Origin: Smaragdicoccus niigatensis DSM 44881 = NBRC 103563
GTDB lineage: Bacteria; Actinomycetota; Actinomycetes; Mycobacteriales; Mycobacteriaceae
Assembly (NCBI RefSeq): GCF_000380645.1
Contig: NZ_AQXZ01000015.1
Coordinates: 62,001 to 126,000 of the forward strand
DNA length: 64,000 nucleotides
Reading direction: 5' to 3'
Below the pieces are notes generated by a model. It ran no database searches and was not told the origin of the DNA. It worked only from the letters and a program-made list of their open reading frames with translations. Below are positions 17,912 through 26,666 of this stretch, one piece after another (the stretch's first letter is position 1; each line of letters starts with the position of its first letter). The position numbers were made by a program, and so were the translations under genes.

Positions 17912-18832
17912 GTGAAATCCCCAGACCGACATGACGCAGCGCCGCGCCCGTTCACGCGGCGCGCGTTCCTGTCTGCGGTCACCCTCGGTGGAGCCGTCAC
18001 CCTGACCGGTTTCGCGGCCAGTAGTCGCGTCACAGCCGAGGCACCCAAGGGCGTCGTGGACGTCGTCTTCGGTTCAGATTCCCCACCGATTCGCTATCCA
18101 AACCTGTCCAAGTTCCGGGTCTTGGAAACACGTCAGTCGGCGAAGTACGCAGGTCTCCAGCCGACGGCGTGGGGAACAGGAATTCGCGGGACGGTGTCCA
18201 GATTCCAGACGTCGACGCGCCAGATTGCGCTCACGCTCGACGCCTGCGGCGGGCAACGCGGATCGGGATACGACGCCCGCATCATCGCTGCTCTCCGGCA
18301 GGATCGCGTCCCGGCGACCCTGTTCCTCAATTCGCGTTGGGTGCAAGCCAACCGGGCGATTGCCGACGACCTGGCGAAGGACCCGCTGTTCACCATCGGC
18401 AACCACGGCACCCGCCATGTTCCGCTATCGGTGTCGGGCCGCTCCGCCTACAACATCGTCGGCACTCACTCCGTACAAGAGGCGATCGACGAGGTGTGGG
18501 GCTGCCACCAACTGCTCACCGAGATCTCCGGCAAGGAACCGACGTTCTTCCGTTCGGGGACTGCGTTCTATGACGACGTCGCGATCCGAATCGTGTCCGA
18601 TCTCGGCGAGACCCCGATCGGATTCGCAATCAACGGCGACGGCGGCGCGACGCTCAGTGCGAATGCGGTCATCGCACAAATGTCGAACCCGGCCCCTGGA
18701 GCGATCATCATCGCGCACATGAACCAGCCGAATTCTCGGTCCGGTGACGGCGTCGTCGGGGCAATTCGAACGCTGCGCGCCCAGGGTTGGGAGTTTGTCT
18801 CGCTGGAGGACAAACAACTCCTGACCGCTTAG
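17912..18832 (+). CDS. Tat-exported polysaccharide deacetylase family protein
   Basis: 306-residue NodB-homology protein. The N-terminus carries a twin-arginine signal, T-R-R-A-F-L-S-A-V-T-L-G-G near residues 15-27. The catalytic domain shows LTLDACGG (metal-binding aspartate, although the usual second aspartate is replaced by A-C), IGNHGTRHVPLS with the H-x3-H metal pair, and FFRSGTAFYDD. It would act outside the membrane on an acetylated wall or surface glycan. GTG start at 17912, with TATGGT at 17897-17902 as a possible -10 close by. The altered TLDACGG motif is found in a subgroup of actinobacterial deacetylases; activity is probable but not certain. Confidence 0.83.
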   Translation: MKSPDRHDAAPRPFTRRAFLSAVTLGGAVTLTGFAASSRVTAEAPKGVVDVVFGSDSPPIRYPNLSKFRVLETRQSAKYAGLQPTAWGTGIRGTVSRFQTSTRQIALTLDACGGQRGSGYDARIIAALRQDRVPATLFLNSRWVQANRAIADDLAKDPLFTIGNHGTRHVPLSVSGRSAYNIVGTHSVQEAIDEVWGCHQLLTEISGKEPTFFRSGTAFYDDVAIRIVSDLGETPIGFAINGDGGATLSANAVIAQMSNPAPGAIIIAHMNQPNSRSGDGVVGAIRTLRAQGWEFVSLEDKQLLTA

Positions 18833-18863
18833 CCCCAAGTCCAGCGCTCACCGAACTTCTTAG

Positions 18864-20000
<1,137 letters not shown>

Positions 20001-20012
20001 TCCTCAAGTTTT

Positions 20013-20043
20013 GAAGGCTCGGTCCCATTCGGACCGAGCCTTC
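20013..20043 (+). terminator. Intrinsic terminator between serC and the AhpD-like gene
   Basis: Perfect 13-bp arms (GAAGGCTCGGTCC, 20013-20025 and 20031-20043) round a 5-base loop, 12 bp after the serC stop and 8 bp before the convergent gene ends. It can serve both strands. Confidence 0.88.
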
Positions 20044-20051
20044 AGGCGCTT

Positions 20052-20603
20052 CTATGGCTGAAGTGCACAAAGCCCGTCGGAGCCGATGTTCAGCCCGATG
20101 TTGTTGATGTTGTACAGATGCTCGCTCGCGACGAGCCAGACGATGTCGCAGATTTCGCGCTCGCTGTAATGCTGCGTGAGTTCGGCGAAGGTCTCGGGTT
20201 CAACGTGCTTGTTCTCGGTCAGCTCGGTCGCGTAGGCGAGCGCACTTCGCTCCGCATCGCTGAACAGCGGACTCGTGCGCCATGCCCGAATCGCGTCGAT
20301 CTTCGGGATCAGATGCGGATCACGCTTCTGCGCGAACCAGCGACTGCCGTCCATGCACCACTCGCAGCTGTTGGTGCTGTTGACGCGCGATCGGACGAGT
20401 ACGGCCAGGTCTGGCGAGATCGTCAGCTTCTTGTCCAGCTGCGAGACCTTTCCGTAGAACTGCCCGAACGCCAGCGGCATGCGCGCCACGAACACGCTGA
20501 ACGGACTCGGGACCAACCCCATCTGCTTGCGCACAACCGCGAACAGCAGTCGCTTCGCAGGGTTGGTCGGGTTCTCGATGGGAGCAAGGAACGGGGCCAT
20601 CAC
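20052..20603 (-). CDS. Carboxymuconolactone decarboxylase/AhpD-like protein
   Basis: 183-residue all-helical protein of the CMD/AhpD family. The redox motif C-E-W-C in N-S-C-E-W-C-M-D-G is the active C-x2-C pair used to reduce peroxidase partners or handle radicals. It is divergent from the SigJ-like sigma factor gene, a link known for group ECF41 sigma factors, whose neighbours are typically carboxymuconolactone decarboxylases, oxidoreductases or epimerases. A TGTCACA element sits upstream on its strand (20676-20682). It is therefore the probable main target of that sigma factor. Substrate unknown. Confidence 0.85.
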   Translation of the reverse strand: MMAPFLAPIENPTNPAKRLLFAVVRKQMGLVPSPFSVFVARMPLAFGQFYGKVSQLDKKLTISPDLAVLVRSRVNSTNSCEWCMDGSRWFAQKRDPHLIPKIDAIRAWRTSPLFSDAERSALAYATELTENKHVEPETFAELTQHYSEREICDIVWLVASEHLYNINNIGLNIGSDGLCALQP

Positions 20604-20619
20604 ATTTCTCCTTTGTGCT

Positions 20620-20682
20620 TGTCACAAATTCCCGCTCTCGCGGGTCTATCGGGTTGACACTTCGAGGCGAGGGAATGTGACA
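20620..20682. promoter_or_regulatory. Divergent ECF41-type promoter pair
   Basis: TGTCACA is present on the plus strand at 20620-20626, followed 16 bases later by GGTC, facing the sigma gene. It is also present on the minus strand at 20682-20676, followed 17 bases later by GTC (as TGTC with 16), facing the AhpD-like gene. ECF41 promoters are described as TGTCACA (-35) and CGTC (-10). Both -10 parts here match three of four bases. Confidence 0.65.
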
Positions 20683-20685
20683 CAA

Positions 20686-21555
20686 ATGCCGGAGAATTCT
20701 GAAACCGAATGGCTGACAAACGCATTCGAAGCGCAGCGACCGCGGCTCCGCGGCGTGGCGTACCGAGTACTCGGCTCTCTGACCGACGCCGACGATGCAG
20801 TCCAGGAGGCGTGGCTCCGAGTCAGCCGGTCGGACACGGAAGCGGTCGAGAACCTGTCGGCGTGGCTGACGACGGTGGTGGGGCGCATCAGTCTGAACAT
20901 GCTGCGGGCACGGACCGCTCACCCGAACTTCGAGCTTGATGAGACCCAGCCGAGCCTCGAGTCGACTCCGCAGGAAGAAGCGGTTCTCGCCGACTCGGTC
21001 GGACTCGCGCTCATGGTCGTTCTGGATACGTTGTCGCCCGCCGAGAGGTTGTCGTTCGTACTGCACGACATGTTCGACCTGCCCTTCGACGAGATCGCCA
21101 CGATCGTCGGTCGCACGCCCGACGCGACGCGCCAGCTCGCGTCCCGAGCCCGCCGGCGGGTGCGCGGTGGTGCGGAGTCGCATTCTCCCGACTTCACCCG
21201 CCGTCGCCGAGTCGTCGACGGGTTTATCGCCGCCACACGGAGCGGCGACCTAGACGCCCTGATTCGACTGCTCGACCCCGAGGTGACGATCCACGCGGAC
21301 GCCACCGCTGCGCCCACCGGCCGCGAGATCAGCCTGCGCGGCCGGAAGGCCGTCTCACGCGGCGCACTGGCGTCGACCACCCGCGCCGGAAACGGCGAGG
21401 TCGCGATGATCGACGGCAAGCCAGGCATCGTCGTTGCGCCTGGCGGGCACCTGTGGCTCGTCCTCACCTTCGAGATCGAGGGTGACGCGATCACGCACAT
21501 CGAGGTCGTCGGAGAGGCGGAGCGGCTGGCTGGGTTGACGATCGCGACGGTGTGA
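20686..21555 (+). CDS. SigJ-like ECF sigma factor with SnoaL-like C-terminal domain
   Basis: 289-residue sigma factor. Region 2 is FEAQRPRLRGVAYRVLGSLTDADDAVQEAWLRV; region 4 is LDTLSPAERLSFVLHDMFDLPFDEIATIVGRTPDATRQLASRARRRV. A C-terminal SnoaL-like domain from about residue 175 replaces an anti-sigma factor, as in ECF41 and ECF56 groups. The linker WLPEP and C-terminal DGGGK and NPDKL motifs of classical ECF41 are not seen; the end reads G-E-A-E-R-L-A-G-L, so this is a divergent subgroup. Start ATG at 20686, directly after the divergent promoter. It probably drives its own gene and the AhpD-like neighbour. Confidence 0.87.
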   Translation: MPENSETEWLTNAFEAQRPRLRGVAYRVLGSLTDADDAVQEAWLRVSRSDTEAVENLSAWLTTVVGRISLNMLRARTAHPNFELDETQPSLESTPQEEAVLADSVGLALMVVLDTLSPAERLSFVLHDMFDLPFDEIATIVGRTPDATRQLASRARRRVRGGAESHSPDFTRRRRVVDGFIAATRSGDLDALIRLLDPEVTIHADATAAPTGREISLRGRKAVSRGALASTTRAGNGEVAMIDGKPGIVVAPGGHLWLVLTFEIEGDAITHIEVVGEAERLAGLTIATV

Positions 21556-21627
21556 ACCACCGCAAATTTTGCACATTCCTGCTGGTCAGGGCGCTACTTG
21601 TCGGACCCCCGGTATAGAGTCGAATGC

Positions 21628-23208
21628 GTGTTCGATAGTGATCTCGCCCCTGACACCGACTGCATGACGCTCGACGATCTCGTCCAGCTCGCGCAGGCGG
21701 AGAACGCGGCTGCCTGCCGGAAGGCAATGGCCGCGCATGAGTTTTGGGACTGGCAGATCGCGTCAGCTCCCGATCCGGTGGAGGTGCAGTTCTCCGCGAT
21801 CACCGAGGTCGCGGTCGCGCTCGGGATCTCCAAGCGGGCCGCAGATCTGTTAGTCGAGACCGGCAGTCAGTTGTGGCATCGACTGCCGCTGGTGCACGCG
21901 GCGTTCGAAGCCGGGGTCATCGACTACGCGTCGGTGTCGACGATCGTGTCCGTGTTCCGGGACGCGTGCGCCGAGACGATCGACGGTGTCGAGCCGCGCC
22001 TGGTTCCGCTGGCGCAACGGTTGACGCCGGGTCCGTTGCGGCGCCGGTTGTGGGCGTTGTGGTTCGAGGTGAACCCGGAGGAAGCCGCTGCCGCGCGTGA
22101 GGTGAACCAGCGCGTCAGTCGCACTGTGTACGTCCGGCAGGAGGGCAACGGCCTGTCGTGGCTGTCGGCGTGCATCACTGATCTGGAGGGTCATGAGGCG
22201 GATCGGTTGATCAACGAGATCGCCGAAACCGTCTGCCCTAAGGACCCACGCACCCGCAACGCCCGGCGCGCGGACGGACTCATGGCGCTGTTGCATGGGG
22301 AAACGGTGTTGGTGTGCCGGTGCGAGGATGCCGACTGCCCCAAAGCGGGAGTCGAGCAACCGACCCGCCGGAAGTTTCTGCTGCAGATCCTGGTGGACAT
22401 CAAGACGTTGTTGGCGTTGAAGAACGGGGCCGCGACGTTGGATGACGGGACCCCGATCCCGACCGAACTCGTGCGCGAGCTTGCCGGTGATGCGGCGTGG
22501 CAGGCGATCTTCGCCGAACTCGCCGCCCTCGCGGACAAGCCCCGGTCGGGGGATTCGCTGCCGCTCGTGGACTGCGGTCGCGTCCGCAAGCCCGCTACCT
22601 TGCCGGCAAAGCCGCTGGTGGCACCGCCACGGTCGAACAGTGCCCTGCGATACAAGCCCGACGCGACGGTCGCGGCGGTGGTGCGGGCGATGTACCCGAC
22701 CTGCACCTTCCCCGGCTGCTGCGTGCCGTCGCGGGACTGCGAACTCGATCACATCAACCCGTTCAACCACGACAACCCGACCCTCGGGGGTTTGACGATC
22801 GTGAGCAACCTCCAACCCGTCTGCAAAGCCCATCACCAGCTGAAAACCAAGAAGCTGTGGGGCTGCCGACGCGTGAAATCGGGGGTCCTGTGGACGTCGC
22901 CGAACGGGATGACCCGGATCACCAGAGCCGGGCCCTATACGGCGAACCTCGCACCCAACGTCGATCGATTCGAGATCGAACCTGACACTGGCGGCTGGAT
23001 CCATGCCGACGACCTGGACAAAGAACTCGCCCACCCCACCTGGTGGGAAACCCACATCGGACCCGACACGCCGGGCCCGACGCTCAACGACATCGCCCTC
23101 GCGGACGACCCGGCCCAGCAGCAAACACTGCGGTCCTTGAGGAGGCTCTACATGCAACACCGACAAGTAGAGAACCTGCGGGACAAGCTGGCACCTCCGC
23201 CGTTCTGA
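21628..23208 (+). CDS. DUF222 and HNH endonuclease domain protein (13E12 family)
   Basis: 526-residue protein. The N-terminal two thirds is DUF222 (helical, with MTLDDLVQLAQAENAAACRKAMAAHEFW and the central LTPGPLRRRLWALWFEVNPEEA). The C-terminus has an HNH nuclease: a zinc pair in C-T-F-P-G-C, the catalytic histidine in CELDHINPF, and asparagine and histidine in NLQPVCKAHHQLKTKK. The family is abundant in mycobacteria (REP13E12) and rhodococci, often in many copies and at times mobile. GTG at 21628 is chosen; a TATAGAG element 8 bases upstream could give a leaderless transcript. No flanking repeats or integrase are seen. Confidence 0.88.
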   Translation: MFDSDLAPDTDCMTLDDLVQLAQAENAAACRKAMAAHEFWDWQIASAPDPVEVQFSAITEVAVALGISKRAADLLVETGSQLWHRLPLVHAAFEAGVIDYASVSTIVSVFRDACAETIDGVEPRLVPLAQRLTPGPLRRRLWALWFEVNPEEAAAAREVNQRVSRTVYVRQEGNGLSWLSACITDLEGHEADRLINEIAETVCPKDPRTRNARRADGLMALLHGETVLVCRCEDADCPKAGVEQPTRRKFLLQILVDIKTLLALKNGAATLDDGTPIPTELVRELAGDAAWQAIFAELAALADKPRSGDSLPLVDCGRVRKPATLPAKPLVAPPRSNSALRYKPDATVAAVVRAMYPTCTFPGCCVPSRDCELDHINPFNHDNPTLGGLTIVSNLQPVCKAHHQLKTKKLWGCRRVKSGVLWTSPNGMTRITRAGPYTANLAPNVDRFEIEPDTGGWIHADDLDKELAHPTWWETHIGPDTPGPTLNDIALADDPAQQQTLRSLRRLYMQHRQVENLRDKLAPPPF

Positions 23209-23238
23209 CCTCTTGCCACATAAATACTCGTACACGTA

Positions 23239-23254
23239 TATTCGTATACGAATA
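23239..23254. promoter_or_regulatory. 16-bp perfect palindrome, likely PadR operator
   Basis: TATTCGTATACGAATA is perfectly symmetric and ends just before the AAGGAGG ribosome site of the PadR gene. A second, imperfect copy (ATACTCGT-ACACGTAT) sits immediately to the left at 23224-23239. The placement suits autorepression. Confidence 0.65.
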
Positions 23255-23265
23255 AGGAGGACGAC

Positions 23266-23874
23266 ATGTCGGATCGCAAGGTGAGCAACCTTCTCGCCCT
23301 TGCGGTTCTCGCGTGCCTCGCGGAGCGACCGATGCATCGGTACGAGATCGCGTCGGTCCTCAAATCGCGCGGCAAGGACCGCGACATGTCGATCAAGTGG
23401 GGTTCGCTCTACACGGTCGTGCAGAACCTTGAACGTCACGGATTGCTCGAAGTCGTCGGCAGTGAACGCCCTACGGCGCGCCCGGAGCGGGTGATCTACC
23501 GGATCACCGGGGACGGCCGAGTCGAGCTCGATTCGTGGCTCAAGGAACTGCTGTCGACACCGTCCCGCGATTCGCAGTCCTTCATCGCCGGCCTGTCGAT
23601 CATGGCGATGCTGCCGCCTGACGACGTGATTTCACTTCTGACGGAACGACTCTCGACGCTGCGCGCAAGAATCGCCGAACGAAGAGCAGCGCTGCAGAAT
23701 CTGCCCGACGGACTTCCGAGGATCTTCGTCGTCGAGGACGAGTTCGAGATCGCGATACAGGAAGCCGAGGCCCAATGGGTCGAGGAATTCCGCGACTCCC
23801 TGGCCTCCGGATCATTCCCTGACCTGGACATGTGGCGCGAGATGCAGAGGAGGTTGGCCACTCCAGACGACTGA
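23266..23874 (+). CDS. PadR family transcriptional regulator
   Basis: 202-residue regulator. The winged helix covers residues 1-85 (NLLALAVLACLAERPMHRYEIASVL, SIKWGSLYTVVQNLERHGLLEVV, then the RVIYRITGDGR wing). The C-terminal helices form the dimer. Strong AAGGAGG ribosome site. The paired palindromes directly upstream suggest that it represses itself. The FAD monooxygenase 169 bp downstream on the same strand is the likely target or co-transcribed partner: PadR proteins often control such detoxification enzymes. The ligand may be an aromatic compound or antibiotic, but this is inference. Confidence 0.9.
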   Translation: MSDRKVSNLLALAVLACLAERPMHRYEIASVLKSRGKDRDMSIKWGSLYTVVQNLERHGLLEVVGSERPTARPERVIYRITGDGRVELDSWLKELLSTPSRDSQSFIAGLSIMAMLPPDDVISLLTERLSTLRARIAERRAALQNLPDGLPRIFVVEDEFEIAIQEAEAQWVEEFRDSLASGSFPDLDMWREMQRRLATPDD

Positions 23875-23886
23875 CCAAAGAAACCA

Positions 23887-23920
23887 GGCCCGGCGAAGTG
23901 CGGCAACACGTCACCGGGCC
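23887..23920 (+). terminator. GC-rich hairpin between PadR and the FAD monooxygenase
   Basis: GGCCCGG (23887-23893) pairs with CCGGGCC (23914-23920) across a 20-base loop. There is no T-run, so it may be only a weak terminator or attenuator. The rest of this 169-base gap holds no gene. Confidence 0.35.
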
Positions 23921-24043
23921 CGATCCATCACCCTCCCGAACCGGCATCGCTCGCACGAAAACCCGGCCCGAGTCTGGCAACTCAAGGATATCGGGGTACC
24001 TCGCGTGCGCGGCCGTTCGGACACCCTCCGAAGGAACCCAACC

Positions 24044-25246
24044 ATGACCGTGAAAACCGCACTCATCATCGGCGGCGGCATCGCCGGACCCGTCGCCGCC
24101 TGCGCCCTGCAGAAGGCAGGCGTCGAAGCCCGCGTCTTCGAGGCCTACGCGGGCCCCGCCTTCAATATCGGCAGCACGCTCGGCTTCGCACCGAACGGAC
24201 TAGCCGCTCTTGACGTCATCGGAGCCGGCGACGCCGTGCGAGCGATCGCATTGCCGATGACGCACACCGTGATGAACCTCGGCCGCAAGTCCGTTCCCCT
24301 CCCCGCACTCAAGGACGTGGAACCGCTCCAGGTCGTCGATCGAAGCGACCTCCAGTCCGTCTTGCATGACCACGCAGTCAAGGCCGGGATCGAATTCGAA
24401 TACAACAAGCGACTCGTCAACGCCGAGGAGAACCCCGACGGAGTCGTCGCGCATTTCGCCGACGGGACCTCGGCGACCGCTGACATCCTCATCGGTGCCG
24501 ACGGAATCAAGTCGCTCGTGCGCACCCTGATCGACCCGAACGCGCCCGACGCCGAATACACCGGCGTCCTGGGCTTCGGCGCTTATGCCCGAATCGATCG
24601 AACTCTGCCAGAGGAAACGATGACGTTCTCCTACGGCAAGAACGCCTACTACATCTACTGGACCCAGCCGGACGGGCGCGTCGGCTGGGGCGCGAATCTG
24701 CCGCATCGGTACCTGACCTCGACGCAGGCTCGCGAAATCTCAGCAGTCGATTGGCTGCGAATCCTCGAGGCCACCTACGGCGGAGACAACCCGGCCGGCG
24801 AACTCATCGCCGGCACCGATCCCGCGGACCTTGTTGCCATCGGCGGCAACCACATCATGCCGCCGGTTCCGCACTGGCACTCGCAGCGGATGGTTCTCGT
24901 CGGCGACTCCGTTCATGCCCCGTCGAACAGCACCGGTCAGGGTGCGTCGCTCGCGATCGAAAGTGCGATCCAGCTCGCGCGGTGCCTGCGCGATATCGAC
25001 GATCCGACCACCGCGTTCGACACCTACGAGCGCATCCGCCGACCTCGCGTCGAGGGAATCGCCAAGCGCGGCAAGCGGATCAATCAGACGAAGACGATGG
25101 GTCCGATCATGCGCCGGACTCTGCCCGTTCTGATGCCGCTGGCCACCAAGATGATGAAGCTCAACGAGGTCATGAGCCGCGAACAGCGCTACGTCATCGA
25201 CTGGGATTCCCGCGTCGACGAACAGGCGGAGTTGGCCTGGGTCTAA
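24044..25246 (+). CDS. FAD-dependent monooxygenase
   Basis: 400-residue flavoprotein of the aromatic hydroxylase type. FAD binding is shown by the N-terminal G-G-G-I-A-G-P-V-A-A-C-A-L-Q-K-A-G dinucleotide fold, the DG motif I-L-I-G-A-D-G-I-K-S-L-V-R, and the GD motif V-L-V-G-D-S-V-H-A near residue 285. AAGGAA precedes the ATG at 24044. It would use NAD(P)H and oxygen to hydroxylate an aromatic or polyketide substrate, possibly an antibiotic. The PadR gene upstream is its probable regulator. Its TAA stop directly abuts the stop of the convergent AraC gene. Confidence 0.88.
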   Translation: MTVKTALIIGGGIAGPVAACALQKAGVEARVFEAYAGPAFNIGSTLGFAPNGLAALDVIGAGDAVRAIALPMTHTVMNLGRKSVPLPALKDVEPLQVVDRSDLQSVLHDHAVKAGIEFEYNKRLVNAEENPDGVVAHFADGTSATADILIGADGIKSLVRTLIDPNAPDAEYTGVLGFGAYARIDRTLPEETMTFSYGKNAYYIYWTQPDGRVGWGANLPHRYLTSTQAREISAVDWLRILEATYGGDNPAGELIAGTDPADLVAIGGNHIMPPVPHWHSQRMVLVGDSVHAPSNSTGQGASLAIESAIQLARCLRDIDDPTTAFDTYERIRRPRVEGIAKRGKRINQTKTMGPIMRRTLPVLMPLATKMMKLNEVMSREQRYVIDWDSRVDEQAELAWV

Positions 25247-26125
25247 TCAGATCCCGCGCTGGTACTCCCCCGGCGTCATTCCGACGACGGCCCGGAATTC
25301 GTTCGTGAAGTGCGACTGATCGCTCCACCCGAGCTCGACCGCAAGATCTGCGAAGTCGTCGCGGCCGCGATCGATGTAGCTCATCGCGTCGTGCAGGCGG
25401 TATCGCCGAAGCACCCACTTCGGCGATACCCCGACGTAGCGCTGGAAGAGTCGCTGCAGGGTTCGCTCGGCCACCCCGAAGCGCTCGACGACCGATTCGA
25501 CCGTCGTGAGCGTCGGATCGGCGATGATCCCGGCGACGATCGACATCAGTCGTTCGTACTGCGGATCAGGTTCGGGAACCAGGAGGCGCAGTGCATCGTC
25601 CACGATCTTCGCGCGGTCGGCGTCGCTCTCCACCGCGAGCACCCGAGCAAGAAGATCGTCGGCGCCGGGCATGGCCGTCGACATCAGGTCGACCCGGTCT
25701 GTCCAGTCCGCCACGTCCACACGGGTAAACGCACCGAAACCACCTGGGCGGAAACGGATACCGAAGGCCCGACCGGACCCCGTGATATCGACGGCGAACT
25801 TCCCCGTGATGACTCCGTGAACCAAAGCGGCCGGCATCTCGAAGCCGAAGCGCGCAACCGAGCCCGACTCCAGCGACAGCGTCACCACCGGGTGCGGGAC
25901 AACGCGCGACACCATCGGAAACTCGTCGCCGACATCCCATCGGACCGTCCAGTAGTACTCGATCCACGGAGCGAGCTCGGCCGCACAAGGCAGACGATCG
26001 ACACGCGCGAACCGCTGGAGCCGTTGCGGCTGCACGATCCCGGATTCGGTTCCCGTCGCCGGCCAGCGGGCGTCCGGCGGCAAGGAGCGAGCCGCGGGAC
26101 GTGACGGGTTTTTCCAAGACTCCAC
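25247..26125 (-). CDS. AraC family transcriptional regulator
   Basis: 292-residue regulator. The N-terminal part (RLPCAAELAPWIEYYWTVRWDV and the IRFRPGGFGAF segment) is the sensor of the type seen in DUF6597-like AraC proteins. The C-terminal 100 residues hold two helix-turn-helix units, with VVERFGVAERTLQRLFQRYVGVSPKWVLRRYRLHDAM and SDQSHFTNEFRAVVGMTPGEY as the hallmark. ATG at 26125 leaves only 25 bp to the divergent VOC gene; a GTG at 26035 would give a shorter protein and a normal promoter space. The divergent VOC protein is its likely target. Confidence 0.88.
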   Translation of the reverse strand: MESWKNPSRPAARSLPPDARWPATGTESGIVQPQRLQRFARVDRLPCAAELAPWIEYYWTVRWDVGDEFPMVSRVVPHPVVTLSLESGSVARFGFEMPAALVHGVITGKFAVDITGSGRAFGIRFRPGGFGAFTRVDVADWTDRVDLMSTAMPGADDLLARVLAVESDADRAKIVDDALRLLVPEPDPQYERLMSIVAGIIADPTLTTVESVVERFGVAERTLQRLFQRYVGVSPKWVLRRYRLHDAMSYIDRGRDDFADLAVELGWSDQSHFTNEFRAVVGMTPGEYQRGI

Positions 26126-26150
26126 GACACCATGCTGGCAGGTTCGAGGT

Positions 26151-26618
26151 ATGACAGTTCAACCGATTCCCACCGGCTACACGAGTCTCACCCCGTTCTT
26201 CGTCTGTTCCCCCGCCATCAAGGCCGTCGACTTCTACACGAACGTCTTCGGCGGGACCGTGGTCGCTCGCAACGACCTCCCGGACGGCACCGTCGCCCAT
26301 TGCGAACTGCAATTTCCCACCGGCCGAATGCAATTGGGCGATCCCGCACCTGCCCACAACCTCATTGCGCCCACTGGCGACGACAACGTCAGCCGCTCGA
26401 CCGTGCTCTACTGCGACGACGTCGACAAGGTCTACGCGGCCGCCGTCGAGGCCGGTGCCAAGGGCTATGGCGAACCGAGCACGTTCGTCACCGGCGACCG
26501 TTACGCCGCGATCCTCGATCCGTTCGGTCACCGCTGGGCGATCATGACCCGCGTCGAGGATGTTTCCGAAGAGGAAGCAAAGCGACGAGTCGACGAGTGG
26601 CTCGCCAGCCAGAGCTGA
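26151..26618 (+). CDS. VOC family protein (glyoxalase/PhnB-like)
   Basis: 155-residue metal-binding or ligand-binding protein with the beta-alpha-beta-beta-beta fold. Visible marks are LTPFFVCSPAIKAVDFYTNVFGGTVVARN, VAHCELQFPTGRMQLGDP and GDRYAAILDPFGHRWAIMTRVED, the last being typical of PhnB-like members. Such proteins bind or degrade small molecules or confer resistance. It is divergent from the AraC regulator with almost no space, so transcription of the two is likely linked. Exact ligand unknown. Confidence 0.83.
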   Translation: MTVQPIPTGYTSLTPFFVCSPAIKAVDFYTNVFGGTVVARNDLPDGTVAHCELQFPTGRMQLGDPAPAHNLIAPTGDDNVSRSTVLYCDDVDKVYAAAVEAGAKGYGEPSTFVTGDRYAAILDPFGHRWAIMTRVEDVSEEEAKRRVDEWLASQS

Positions 26619-26666
26619 CAATCGTGCACAATCCGTCGGGTAACGAAACTCGACGGAGGCGCGCGC

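Noticed and set aside
21850-23439. Long minus-strand frame of 529 codons opposite the DUF222/HNH gene
   Set aside because: Its translation is arginine and histidine rich without domains, as expected for antisense of a high-GC gene; the plus strand has full HNH motifs.
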